DNA from: Neoceratodus forsteri
Taxonomy: Eukaryota; Chordata; Ceratodontiformes; Ceratodontidae
DNA: 64,000 nt
Direction: 5' to 3'
NCBI GenBank assembly: GCA_016271365.2
Contig: CM028131.1
Location: forward strand, 171,744,501-171,808,500
Positions 1 to 10,195 of the stretch are shown here, piece after piece. How positions within the stretch are numbered: position 1 is the stretch's first letter; every line of letters starts with the position of its first letter. The notes under the pieces are model-generated. The model saw nothing but the letters and a program-made list of their open reading frames with translations. It did no database searches and was not told the DNA's origin. Both the position numbers and the translations under genes were made by a program.

Positions 1-830
1 AGCAGGCTGCACACATTATATGCTGTATGAAGCCCTTGGAGCAGACCCCTTCGTGGGTTGTTTCATCCAGTTGATGTCATGCTTTCCAGTTCTGCGGCTT
101 AACCTTCTTCCAGGTATTGTTCTTAGTTTTGTCATGGCTTGTGTGGGTACTCTCCTTTCCCTACTGTTGGGGGTGGGGGGACAGGGATTTTGTTTGCATG
201 TTGTTATTTTGTTTTGTAATAACTGGCCATCACGTTTTTAAATGGTAATGGCCAGTTATTGTCTGCTGTAATAAGCGACCAGTTATTACAGCATTCACAT
301 GCATATTTACTGTTTATAGTCAGCATGAGACACAGTCAAGCGGTTCTTTCCCAGTTTTCTACCAGCTGCTGACACTCTCACTATCACATATTCTGTACCA
401 CCAAAACCTTTTTGGCACACAAATATTTGCACAATAAAAGTACTGTTAGTACAGTGCCTTATTGACACCCTGACTTCTTGTTTCTGATCCTACAAAAACC
501 TGTTTTACCTCAGTAGTGTGTGTGTGTGGTGTCAGGCTTCTGACTGTGAGCTCGCCTAGCGCTACTCTCAATCTTCTGCGATCTCCCAAAAATTGTTACT
601 TGCGATCTATTCCCTCACTGCATGAACTGAAGCCAAACAAATGTATTTCTTTTTTACAATAAACTTTATTTCAGCACACTTCAGTGTTTTCTCCCAGTTT
701 TTTTTTTTTAACAAGGGGATGACTTGGTTAAAAAAGGCTTGTTCAGAGTCAGTTTTGAGAAAACTGAAACAGGTAGGAAAAATATTGATGCCCAGCAATT
801 ATAAAAAGAACTTACAGTGGTTCATGTATA
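1..830. other. Unassigned sequence, no gene
   Basis: Only short open frames without recognisable protein motifs are seen. The only structure is the pair of palindromes at 218-292, annotated separately. I see no promoter or splice signals that I could defend. Confidence 0.5.
218..292. repeat. Two adjacent short palindromes
   Basis: AATAACTGGCCAT at 218-230 is the perfect reverse complement of 248-260 (13-bp arms, 17-nt loop). Directly after it, GCTGTAATAA at 265-274 pairs perfectly with 283-292 (10-bp arms, 8-nt loop). The two hairpins share the motif ATAACTGG/CCAGTTAT, so they look like related units of one foldback element. Boundaries and family are unknown. Confidence 0.6.
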
Positions 831-832
831 TG

Positions 833-937
833 AGAATTTAATACACACCCTCAGCTTGTGATGCTGTTAAAAACCCCTCAAACTTCAATCTAAGGGTTTA
901 TGTAGCATCACACACCTCAGGTGTGTATTAAATTATC
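833..937. repeat. Hairpin MITE-like element with 15-bp perfect termini
   Basis: AATTTAATACACACC at 835-849 is the perfect reverse complement of 920-934. The pairing continues imperfectly inwards (CCTCAG/CTGAGG, TGATGC/GCATCA, AAACCCCTCAAACTTCAATC against its partner), so almost the whole 105 bp folds back. Related hairpins carrying the same ACACACC/GGTGTGT terminal motif occur at 34392-34455, and a looser relative at 33905-33953. It is a probable non-autonomous DNA element of unknown superfamily. Confidence 0.65.
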
Positions 938-1098
938 ATAAAGCACACCACCTCAAGCATTATTCGCTATATTTTGTATGATGTTGTTGTATTGTTTTAC
1001 TTGTATAGGTTGTTATTTCCCATTGTTGTTGCAACTGAACTCTTGTTAAATAAAAGAGAATTTAAAAAAACTGACTCACAGAAGCCTGCCCTCTCTCA

Positions 1099-1566
1099 AA
1101 GGTGCTCCTCTATGCCGATGATGCAGTGGTCTTTAACAGCAGTCCACATCATGGGAAAGTCATCAGTGATCTCCAAAGCAGCTTTGAGTCACTGGAGGAT
1201 TGGTTCAGACTCAATAAACCTGTCCTAAACTATAAGAAGACAAAGACCATGTTGTTTGCTGGTCCACAATTGAAGAAAAAGGTCTCTCCCCTTGTTATTT
1301 GAAATGCTCATGGAGCTACCCTGGGTCAGGTAGACTCTTTCAGGTACCTGGGTGTCACCTTGGATGATACCCTCTCATTTGCAGCACATGTGGATGACAC
1401 CACAAATCTTGCCAATAGAAAGTTAGGAGTGCTCTACGGCAATGCCTGAATCTTATCTTGGATGCTAGACACCTGGCAGTCTCCAGTACGGTCCTCCCAC
1501 TCTTTGACTATGGTCTCCCAGTATATGGGGCACCTAGTGACTCTGTTCTCAACAGAATTAGGCTGG
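1099..1566 (+). mobile_element. LINE reverse transcriptase fragment (Rex1/L2-like)
   Basis: The + strand encodes a decayed piece of a non-LTR reverse transcriptase. LLYADDAVVF is the catalytic palm motif with both aspartates. It is followed by an LNYKKTKTMLF-type segment, the DSFRYLGVTLD block that follows the palm in L2/Rex-type LINEs, and a region that ends abruptly at 1566 where a CR1 3' end begins. At least two in-frame stops (near 1300 and 1447) break it. The clade call rests on motif spacing alone; Rex1 and L2 are both possible. Confidence 0.7.
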
Positions 1567-2153
1567 TACTCATAGATACATAGATACACAGACAGTGTCA
1601 GCAGATAAGGGCCTATGGTCCACCCAGTCTGCCATTTGAGCTTGTAAGTTCAGTTTATGTTTTCCTAGAAGTCTGTTGGCCCTTAACCCTGACCTCCAGA
1701 ATTCCTTTATGTCTATCCCATGCATTCTTAAATTACGTGATTGTTTCAGCCCCCACCACTTCCTCTGGCAGGGTGTTCCACTTGTCCACCACCCGTTCTG
1801 TGAAGAAATTCTTCTTCACGTTTCCTCTGAATCGTTCTCCCTCCAACTTCATCCCATGCCCACTAGTCCTGGAACATCTTTTTCACTTAAAAATAGTGTA
1901 TTCCTGCACCCTGTTCCTCCCTGTAAGATACTTGTATGTCTCTATCATATCCCTCTCTCCTCCTCTCCTCCAGGGAGTACATGTTCAGTTCTTTCAACCT
2001 GTCCCTCATAGGACTTGTGATGCAATCCATGTACCATCTTTGTTGCCCTCCTCTGAACCTTCTCTCACCCTGTCTATGTCCTTACGAGGTAAGGTCTCCA
2101 GAACTGTACACTGTACTCCAGGTGGGGCCTCACTAGTGTCTTGTATTGTGGAA

Positions 2154-2831
2154 TTATGACCTCCCTTTCCTGCTGGTGATGCCCCTGCCTATGCATCCCA
2201 GCATCCTATTTGCTTTACCTGCTGCCTGGTCACACTGTTTCCCTACCTTGAGGTCATCAGAGATGATAACCCCAAGATCCCTTTCCTTGCCCCCCAACTG
2301 ATATATTGTGCCAGGGTTTTTGTGCCCCATATGCATTATTTTGCACTTCTTTGCATTGAATTTCAGCTGCCAAACCCCAGACCATTCTTCAGGTTTCTGC
2401 AGGTCTCTTCTCATTCTGTCTACACCCTCTGGTGTGTCTACTCTGTTACAGAGCTTTGCGTCATCAGCAAACAGTGAAATTCTGCCTTCTAGGTCCTGCG
2501 CAATGTCACTGATGAAGATGTTGAATAGGACCGGTCTCAGCACTGATCCCTGTAGTACCCCACTGGTCACTCTTTCCTCTGTGGAGTGACAGCCATTTAC
2601 CACCACCCTCTGTGTCCTACCGCCCAGCCAGTTACCTACCCACCACACTACTGTCCTGCCCACACCCATATTCCCCAGTTTGTGTAATAGTCTTCTATGT
2701 GGCACAGTGTCAAAGGCCTTGCTGAAGTCCAGATAGGCCATGTCCACTGCCCTTCCCTGATCCACCTCCCTAGTCACCCAGTCAAAACATTCAACGGGTT
2801 GGTCTGACATGACCTCCCCTGGTGAAACCAT
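2154..2831 (-). pseudogene. CR1 reverse transcriptase fragment (copy A)
   Basis: An uninterrupted 225-codon frame, the longest intact RT piece of the CR1 copies. In order: FDWVTREVDQG, then DFSKAFDTVPHRRL (RT motif A with its catalytic Asp), SGVLQGSVLRPVLF (motif B, normally GVPQGSVLGP, so here degraded), LFADDAKL (motif C, FADD in place of YADD), then WQLKFNAKKCK and KERDLGVIISDDLKV. A complete CR1 ORF2 is about 900-1000 residues, so this is a fragment and not a functional enzyme. The FADD motif is shared with the other copies here and is therefore probably ancestral in this subfamily. Confidence 0.85.
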
Positions 2832-3048
2832 GCTGCCTGGGTCCTGTAGTCCATTGACAATCAGATGTTAAACCAATCTTCCTTCAGTAGTGCTTCCATG
2901 ATCTTTCCACTACCGAGGTGAGGCTGACTGGTCTGTAGTTCCCCTGCTTCTCTTTGTTCCCACTTTGTAAGGGGACTACATCTGCTGTCCTCCAGTCTTT
3001 GGGTACCTCCCTGTTTCCAGTGATCGGCTAAACAGGATAGCCAGAGGT

Positions 3049-3723
3049 TCAGCCACCACCTCTTAGTTCTTTAAGGATCCTGGGGTGCACCCCATCTGGC
3101 CCCATTGCTTTATCAACTCTTATTACTTCCAGTTCCTTCAGGACCCTTTCTTGTGTAAAGGGACTTGTGTCCATTTCTGCACCATTCTCTCCCCTTGTAC
3201 TCCCTTCAGACCCATTACCCTCCTCTTCCTCAGTAAAGACTGAGCAGAAATACCTGTTCAATATGTCAGCTTTACTCTTGTCATCCTCCACGCGGCCCCC
3301 ATCCTCCCCTTTCAGTCGCACTATCCCTCCCTTTGCCTTTCTTTTTTCATTTATGTACCTATAAAAGGTTTTGTCCCCTCTACCCAATGATTTTGCAATG
3401 TGTTCTTCTGTCTGAGCTTTGGCTTCCTTACTGACCTCCTGCCTCCCTTTGCTTCTCCTGGTACTTCTCCTATCCCTTTCTGCCTGTGTCTTTTGTATTG
3501 CCTGAATGCAATCTTTTGGCTTTCACTTCTTTGCTACCTCTTTAGAAAACCATAATGGTCTCCTCTTCCTTTTCCTCTTGCTAACCTGCTTAATGCATAA
3601 TTCTGTTGCTCTTGTAATCCCCATTTTAAATACTGCCCACTGTTCCTCAATCCCTGATTCCTGCCCAATTCCCCTTAATGCCTCTTTCAAGCATCTCTCC
3701 ATTTTCACAAAGTCTGCCCCCTA
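3049..3723 (-). pseudogene. CR1 ORF2 linker and RT N-terminus (copy A)
   Basis: Two minus-strand frames (3708-3523 and 3387-3049) encode the connector between endonuclease and RT. PLWFSKEVAKK, KTFYRYINEKRKAKGG and ILNRYFCSVFTEE are followed by DKAMGPDGVHPRILKEL, the N-terminal RT block (PDGIHP) of CR1 elements. Frame changes between the pieces show decay. Parallel segments exist at 29460-29960 and 61526-61816. Confidence 0.8.
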
Positions 3724-3754
3724 AAATCCAGGATACGTGTTTTTGTGTGGTTTG

Positions 3755-4095
3755 GTTCTGCTCTTTCTTCTCAATAAAGCCTGTCTCTTTGCCAGTGGGG
3801 CTGATAGACTCACACAAAGCTGCTCCCTGTATGATCTTAGCAATTGGTTACCTTTACAGGATGGGCTAAAATATCAGTCCTGCTTGATGGCAAAGAAAGC
3901 TATGTTGGGCCTCAACCCCACTGCAACTCAAGATCTTTCTGGCCAGTCACTAGCCAATACTTCACTAGAAGTATGACTAGATTAGCCCTTGAAGTCCCCT
4001 TTCAAAAAAAAAAAAAAAAGGCCTGGGAAGGTGCTCATCTGCAAGCCATGTAGCCCAATAGCTAATCGAACTCCAAGACCCAACATTGCACAATT
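3755..4095 (+). mobile_element. Probable LINE RT C-terminal fragment and A-rich tail
   Basis: The + strand encodes LLNKACLFASG and LSNWLPLQDGLKYQSC followed by AKKAMLGLNP. This resembles the L..LHWLP...R..YK......KALhG..P block that ends L2/Rex-type ORF2 proteins. A 16-nt A run at 4004-4019 and a second one near 4110 follow. The match is short and the reading is tentative. Confidence 0.4.
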
Positions 4096-4099
4096 TAGG

Positions 4100-4564
4100 A
4101 AATCTCTAAAAAAAAAGAAGAACTTGCACTGAAGTCATTCTGTTGTTGCATCTTTTAATGACTCATACCCGTTTTACCATGTTGCTCCTTGACTGTCAAT
4201 GCTAGTAATATGCACTAGTAATAATAACTTACTGATATTTGAAAATTGTGTCCGTTTGGGACTGCTGTAGTACAGTTTGCTGATAACTCCTTGTAATTTC
4301 TGCTACTTGTACCTGACCAGGCTCCCCTGGAGCTGGTGAATGTCTGTTGATCCATTGTGTTCTTTGTCCTGCACTGACATGGAGCCTTTGCAAAAGAGCA
4401 CTTGTACTCAAAGGTGTTTTCTGAATTACAAATAAATAAATAAAAATAAATAAACATAAGTTTCCATGGTGTTCTGAGCTTGTATTTCCATGTTTGAAGA
4501 TATGTCACTCATTATGAGGTCAGTGTTCCTCACTGTCCTTCATTTTTAGTGTCAGTATCTCAAA
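4100..4564. other. Unassigned sequence
   Basis: No gene seen. An AAATAAATAAATAAA-type simple repeat lies at about 4428-4455, which could be the tail of an old L2-like or SINE insertion. Confidence 0.4.
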
Positions 4565-6812
4565 TGACAAAAGGTTGAGAGGTATGCTGGGAGGAGAACC
4601 ACAGTTCTCAGCAGATCGTTTAAATGTTACTTCAGTGAACATTTAAATTAGCTGATGGGGGTGGTGGGAGAAAAAAGGGAGGCAGAAACTGACCCTCCCC
4701 CACTGGCTGAGATCTAGTAGGTAGCTCCCAAGGGGCAAGAGTCCCACCATGGTGCAAGTTAATCAAGGAAGCAGGGAGTTAGCAAATGAGGATGGGGGGG
4801 GGGGAGAAGTAGTCAGAAGAGAAGAGTGGGGAGGGAGAAACAAAAGGGGGAAGTGACAAGCAAAGAGCTAACAAAATCTGGAGGACCACATGTGCTAATG
4901 GTAGAAGTATGGGAAATAAGAACCCAGACCTAGAGGCCATCATGGCAGAGATTGATCTGAATATTGTGGCCACTGCCGAGTCATGGTGCACTGACAACCA
5001 TGACTTGGACGTGGCCATACCAGGCTACATAATGTTTGGAAAGGATAGAGTAGGAAGAAAATGAGGGTATGTGGTTCTTTATGTGAAGGAAAGTATAAAA
5101 GCAACTTAAATACAGGGAACTGGGGGAGGCAGAGGTGTTGTGGGTCACCCTCAAGTTGGAAAATGTTAGAAGCAATTGGAAAATGGCTGAAAAGTGGGAG
5201 GTGTTGCTAGTGGGGGATTTCAGTCTGCTGGATGGAGACTGGAGTCTTCCAGCTGTGGCATCAGCTAGAAGCAGGGACATCCTGGACTCCCTGCAGGGGG
5301 TATTTCTCAGGCAATTAGTCAGTTAACCCATGCTTGATGGGGCAATACTGAACCTTGTGCTTACAAACAGGGACAGTATTACAGACATCAAGGTGGGAAG
5401 CCATCTGGGGACCAGTGATCATTGTAGTGTGGTTAACATAAAAACAGCTGCAGAATCCAACCACACAATGGCGAGAGTCCTGGACTTCAGAGGGGATGAT
5501 TTTTTGAAGATGGGTCAATGCCTCAGGAAAGACATGGTGGGGGAATGACCTGCGGGGGTGAAGGTACAGTGGGCCAAACTAAAAGAAGGCATAGTGAAAG
5601 CAACAAACCTCTCTGTCAAGCAGGTAAGCAAAAACTGAAGGAAGAGGAGACCACTATGGTTCTCAAACGAGGTGGCAGAAAAGGTAAAGACTAAAAGAGG
5701 GGCATTAAAAAGGTATAAGGAGACCCAGAAAGAGGAGGCTAGGGAAATGTATTAGGTAAAACAGAGGGAGAGAGGGAAAGCAGTAAGGAGCGCAAAGGCA
5801 TAAACTGAAGAATAAATAACTTAGGCAGTGTCAAAAGGGGACAAGATATTTTTTGGTATGGTATGTTAAAAACAGAAAGACAAAGGTAGGGATTGTACAG
5901 TTACATGAGGGGACTGTATGGGTGAGATCAAGAAAAGATAGACATCTTAAATAAATACTTCTGCTCAGTATTCACTGTAGAAGTGGAAGGGGAGGGACCA
6001 CGAAAAGGCAGCAGAAGCTTTGAGGACAGGGAAATGGACACTAGCCATTTTTCTGTGGAGAGAGTTAGGAAAGCACTCACTAATTGAAGGCAGACAAAGC
6101 TATGGGGCCAGACAGAGTGCATCCAAAGGTGCTGAGAGAGCTCAAAGAGGTACTAGCTGCACCTCTGACAGTCCTTTTTAACAAATCACTGGAGTTGTCC
6201 CAGAGGACTGGAGAAGGGCAGATGTAGTCCCACTTCACAAAAGTGGGAGCAAGGAATAGGTGGGCAATTTCAAGCCTGTCAGCCTAACATCAATGGTGGG
6301 TAAGTTAATGGGAACACTACTAAACGGAAGGATTGTGGAATATCTTGAATCCAATAAGTTACAGGTTCCGAGGCATCATGGATTCACAAGGGGAAGTCAT
6401 GCCAGACAAAGCTGATAGATTTTTTTTTGACTGGGTGACTAGGAAGCTAGATCAGGGAGGAGTGGTGGGCGTGGTCTACCTGGATTTCAGCACGGCTTTT
6501 GACACTGTTCCACATAGGAGACTGGTAAACAAGTTGAGTAGCTTGGGGGTAAGCAATAAGGTGGTAACCTGGGTAAGAAACTTGTTTGGGGATAGGAGAC
6601 AGAGGGTTGTAGTAAACGGAGCTCACTCTGCAGAAGGGAGGGTGACCAGTGGAGTACCTCAGGAGTCACTTCTGGGACCAGACCTCTTTAATGTCTTTAT
6701 AAGTGACACAACTGAGGGGCTGGAAGGGAAGGTCTGCCTCTTTGCAAATGTCACCAAGATCTGCAACAGAGTGGACACTCCAGGGGTATGTGGAAAGGAT
6801 GAGCACAGGTAA
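4565..6812 (+). mobile_element. CR1-clade LINE copy B, 5' and 3' truncated
   Basis: Starts within the end of ORF1: the + strand at about 4590-4632 encodes SFKCYFSEHLN and a stop, parallel to the ORF1 end of the better copy at 28390-28428. Then comes the ORF2 endonuclease (about 4890-5530: IVATAESWCTDNHDLDVAIPG, LVLTNRDSITDIKVGSHLGTSDH), the linker, and RT up to 6812. Many stops and frameshifts interrupt it. It is cut at 6812, immediately before the hairpin MITE at 6815. Confidence 0.85.
6333..6812 (+). pseudogene. CR1 reverse transcriptase fragment (copy B)
   Basis: A 159-codon open frame covering RT motifs A to C: FFDWVTRKLDQGG, DFSTAFDTVPHRRL (motif A), TSGVPQESLLGPDLF (motif B, with Gly to Glu in PQG) and VCLFANVTKI (motif C, where the catalytic aspartates of ADD have become NV). 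The enzyme would therefore be dead even apart from truncation. It lies in the CR1 copy that runs from 4565. Confidence 0.8.
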
Positions 6813-6814
6813 GC

Positions 6815-6930
6815 AATAATACCCAATAGGGTGGGCAGTATTGGGGAATACCAGACCACCCAGAGGCATAATGAGCAGCCCCTGGAAAGTCTGGTATTCC
6901 CCAATCCCACCCACCCTGGAGGGTATTATT
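6815..6930. mobile_element. 116-bp hairpin MITE
   Basis: AATAATACCC at 6815-6824 pairs with 6921-6930. The arms continue as GGGTGGG...ATTGGGGAATACCAGAC against GTCTGGTATTCCCCAAT...CCCACCC, with a loop around 6867-6885. Near-complete self-complementarity with no coding content fits a palindromic MITE. TAAGC just outside on the left is mirrored by GCTTA on the right, so the element may be a few bases longer. It abuts the broken end of CR1 copy B. Confidence 0.8.
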
Positions 6931-7344
6931 ATGCTTAGAAAATTGACTACATGGTGCATTTTATGTGACAATTAAAGATTTTAAAAAATAGTACAAAAAA
7001 AGTGCAACAAAGAATGAAAAAGTCTTTGTTTGGTAAAGTAGTTTCTCCACTGGTATATTTCCCAGTAGAAGTCACTGCAGTCTTTCACAGTTGCTCTTGT
7101 TGCAGAGACTGCTGTTTCTGTAGGGCTGTTTAACTTTTGCACACACAACCCCCATTTGCTCCCTTTCCCCTTCAACACACACACACACACACACTGGCCA
7201 GTGCTCAGTTTTTCATTTTTATGTGAAATGGGAATGGATTACAGTTGAGGTCAAATCGTAGTTAAATGGCTGTACTGCGATGGGAAGCCAGGTAAAGGAG
7301 TTATGTGCATTAGCTTAGTTACCGGTAACGTTTAAAGGTTTAAA
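6931..7344. other. Unassigned sequence with a short CA repeat
   Basis: No gene or transposon motif seen. A CA dinucleotide repeat lies at about 7173-7194. Confidence 0.4.
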
Positions 7345-7540
7345 GTTCATGTTTATTATGCTGCTTGTACAACATCTTTTTTAACTTTTAAACATGGTGT
7401 TTTTTTTTCTCGGAGTCTGTGATTCGAAAGTTAGGAATAAGGAGAGAGTGCAGCAGGCATCAATGAGTGTGTTTCTTCTGCTGCTTGTGCAACATCTGTT
7501 ATAGTTTTAAGCCTGGTATTTTTATGTTTGCTTGCACGCA
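7345..7540. repeat. Two tandem copies of a ~100-bp unit, repeated again at 9.92-10.06 kb
   Basis: The string GCTGCTTGTACAACATCT, a TTTTAAACATGGTGTTTTTT-like segment and CTCGGAGTCTGTGATTCG at 7360-7428 are followed by GAGAGTGCAGCAGGCATC and a second GCTGCTTGTGCAACATCTGT at 7445-7515. The same order (GTGCAGCAGGCATCTGTGTG, GCTGCTTGTAC, AAACATGGTG, CTCAGAGTCTGTGATC) recurs at about 9930-10025. These repeats bracket the tandem array and GC-rich repeats between them. Confidence 0.6.
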
Positions 7541-7799
7541 TGTGCAAGAAACATAGTGCCATCATCCAAGTTTTCGGAGGTGTGTCATCCATCTTTCAAA
7601 TGAGTCAGTGTGTTTGCAGGCACAGTCGCAGTTCTCCAATCAACGCTGCAGTTGTCTATGACAGCAGCTGAAAATGCAGTGCCGTACAGTTGAAAGGGAG
7701 AGCGCCACTTCAGTGAGCAGAGCTCCCCCCCACACACGCACACACGCACGCATAATGCGTGCTCATGCGCTTCCCCCCCACGCTCACACTGTATGGCCG

Positions 7800-8045
7800 A
7801 CGGGGATGCTCAATCCCCGTTGGCTCCAGGCCCCCCAAACAGCCTTCCAGCTGCCATGCAGGGAGCCCACCCCAGCGTGGCAAACATCCTGCATCGTCAG
7901 CTTTCCAGGTGCCATGCTGGGATCCCACCCCAACGTGGCAAAAATGGTTATGGCTGATGGGGGTGCCCAATCCCTCTTCGTCTCCAGGACCCCCCAAACA
8001 GCCTTCCAGCTGCCAAGCTGAGAGCCCACCCCAGCGTGGCAAACG
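7800..8045. repeat. GC-rich direct repeats, three copies
   Basis: A segment of the form CTTCCAGCTGCCATGC followed by GGAGCCCACCCCAGCGTGGC recurs at about 7842-7883, 7898-7941 and 8002-8043. The first and third copies are preceded by CCCCCCAAACAGC and by CAATCCC...CTCCAGG, giving a longer unit of about 160 bp. Open frames across it (7674-8021 +, 7710-8147 -) follow the repeat and have low-complexity translations, so I do not call a gene. Confidence 0.7.
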
Positions 8046-8284
8046 TCCCGCGTCATCCAGTAGAAAAAAAAATCTGTAAAGAAAAAAATGTTCCCTCGGT
8101 GGTCGCCCTACCCACCCTCTGTGCACCCTACCTCCCCACACCCCCACCTCACCCCATACTTACCTCCGGAGCTCGGCGAGACAATCTTCGGTGGACCGGG
8201 AACACGTTTGCACTCTTCAAAGCCGACCGTGAACTAAGGAAATGCCGGTAAGCTGTATAATGCAATAAACAGGGTTTTTCCAAC

Positions 8285-9411
8285 TTTAATGCATCTTTAG
8301 GGCATTTGTTAGAATTTTTGCACCAAATTTTCAACATGGGATTTTTGGGACCCCTCCTCATGAATTCTCTTACTGTCTTGGCGTTAATCGGGCCCGAAGG
8401 GTGATTTCTCAGTCACTGCACGAAATCACCTTTTGGGACCAATTAATGAAACAACAGTGCCAGTGTTCATAAGGTGGGCTCTCAAAAAGCCTATGTTGCA
8501 AATCTGGTGAAAAAATTTCTAAAAATGACTGTTTTACAAGTGTGCGTTTTGCAGTTCCTATGCACGCTCGTAAGTTCACGAATTTTTAATATTTGCACTC
8601 CAGATTTTCAACATTGCCATTTTACCATACCTCCTTATGAGCAGTACAGCTGTCATTTTTCACGTCACCCAAAATGTGTTTCCCTGCATTTAGCGCACAA
8701 TGGCGCAATCGGTGAGCGCAGTCAATGTTTGGGACAGATTAAGAAAATCACAGTGACACTGTTCATGAGCAGAGCTCTTAAAATGGCTATGTTGAAAATT
8801 TGGTGACAGAAGTCCATAAAATGACTGTGTCACGAGTGAGCATGCGCAGTTTCCATGCACCCTCGTAAGTTCATGAATTTGTGATATTTTCAGTACAGAT
8901 TTTCACCAGTGGCATTTTTCCACATTTCCTTATGAACAGTACAGCTGTCATTTTTCACACCATGGCCGAAATGTGTTTTTGCACTTCCAGAGCAGAAATG
9001 CGTGGTTGCTGTGGGAAATCACTGTTCGGGACAGATTAAGAAAACGACAGTGACGCTTTTCATGAACGAAGGTCCCAAAATGCCTGTGTTGACATTCTGC
9101 TGTAAAAAATTCCCAAACTAATTACATTACAGGTGTGCGTTGCACAATTTCTACGCACGCTCGTGACTTCACCAGTTTTTTTTATATTTTCACTGCAGAT
9201 TTTCAAGATTGCCATTTTTTACACCTCCCCATGAATAGTACAGCAGTCATTTTTCTCAACCTGTTCGGAATGTGTTTTTGCACCTATGGTGCTAAATGCC
9301 ATAGTCGCTGTGCAAAAGCAGCTTTTGGCTAACAGACTGATATTGCCACTGTTCATTAGGTGGGGGTCACAAAAAAAACATGTTGAAAATTTAGAGTGAA
9401 AATACCAACGA
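8285..9411 (+). repeat. Tandem array, unit about 296 bp, nearly four units
   Basis: The landmark CTCGTAAGTTCAC/CTCGTGACTTCAC occurs at 8567, 8862 and 9160, giving periods of 295 and 298 bp. Each unit also carries CAGATTTTCAACATTGCC-like, GAACAGTACAGCTGTCATTT-like, AAATGTGTTTTTGCAC-like and GGGACAGATTAAGAAAA-like blocks in the same order. A partial unit precedes 8567 and the last unit decays after 9411. The units are diverged (tens of percent by eye). There is no protein coding; it could be a small satellite or the internal repeat of a larger element. Confidence 0.85.
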
Positions 9412-9439
9412 ATGCCTGAGGTGTTAGGGTTTCCGACCG

Positions 9440-9765
9440 TAACACCCCACCTTGTAGAGAATGACAGGCATCAGGGATGTGACTTGGGATTCTTGTTTGT
9501 AATGCTCACACCATTCCACACCCTGCAGCCAGTGAGAGGCATCGAGGTGTGCCTTGCACTCTTCGGCCCCAAAGTTCACCCCATTCTCTTATACCGCACC
9601 CATCTCACCATATTTCCTGATGGAATGGGGTGCGCATAATGGCCAAAGACCCCAAGGCACACCGTGACACTTGTCGGTGTCTGCAGGGTAGGGTGTGGTG
9701 AAATGGAGTGGTCGTTATGCTTGACAACCCAAAGGCACACCCCAATGCCTGTCAGTCTCTGCAGG
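9440..9765. repeat. Inverted repeat with ~115-bp imperfect arms
   Basis: The left arm (about 9455-9570: GACAGGCATCAGGGATGTGA, CACCATTCCACACCCTGCAG, GGCATCGAGGTGTGCCTTG) matches the reverse complement of the right arm (about 9650-9760: CAAGGCACACCGTGACACTT, CTGCAGGGTAGGGTGTGGTG, CACCCCAATGCCTGTCAG). The centre is near 9600. It is a probable foldback element next to the 296-bp array. No TSD is recognised. Confidence 0.6.
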
Positions 9766-9924
9766 GTGGTGGTGGGGTTGGCTTCAGTTCAATACTTCAC
9801 TGCCATTCCTATTATGCAGCTCTGTAACTCCTACACTACCAATGCCAGCAAGCAAACATTCAGCATTGACAAATGCTTGTTTATTTAATCAGAGTCAGTG
9901 GTATGGAACTCAGTTCTGAAATTG

Positions 9925-10060
9925 GGAGATTGTGCAGCAGGCATCTGTGTGTGTTTCTTATGCTGCTTGTACATCTTCTTTAGTTTTAAACATGGTGTTT
10001 TTTTCTCAGAGTCTGTGATCTGTAAGTCTGTTACAGAGTGGGGAGAGAGTGCAGTCAGCA
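9925..10060. repeat. Third copy of the 7.35-kb direct repeat
   Basis: Shares blocks GTGCAGCAGGCATC, TGTGTTTCTTATGCTGCTTG, TTTTAAACATGGTGTTTTTT and CTCAGAGTCTGTGAT with 7345-7540, in the same orientation. Together the copies bracket about 2.4 kb of array and inverted repeat. Confidence 0.6.
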
Positions 10061-10195
10061 TTATTGCCTGTCATAGATGGAGCACGAGCGAGTGAGGGAT
10101 TATGGCTAAGAGATTTCTGTCATGATCGAATGAGGGATGTAAATGATACCAAAACTAAATATATTTACATAAAATATGCTTTCTGTGTGTTTTAA

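Larger units (their letters stand above)
1568..3735 (-). mobile_element. CR1-clade LINE, 5'-truncated copy A
   Basis: A minus-strand CR1-like copy. Its 3' end lies at about 1568, where ATAGATACATAGATACA resembles the short terminal repeats of CR1, and the body runs to about 3735. It contains the 3' UTR, the RT C-terminal region, the RT palm (2154-2831), the N-terminal RT part (3049-3387) and the linker that follows the endonuclease (3523-3723). At 3722-3735 the conserved VLDF segment of the endonuclease end is cut off and unrelated sequence follows, as expected for 5' truncation during reverse transcription. The same sequence family recurs in at least ten other pieces here. Confidence 0.85.

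Noticed and set aside
7674..8147. Overlapping open frames on both strands (115-145 codons)
   Set aside because: They follow GC-rich direct repeats and translate to repetitive Pro/Ala/Ser- or Gly/Trp-rich strings with no domain and no start context.
8285..9411. A CRISPR-like repeat array
   Set aside because: The units are ~296 bp, diverged along their full length and have no short conserved repeat with unique spacers. The context is a vertebrate genome.
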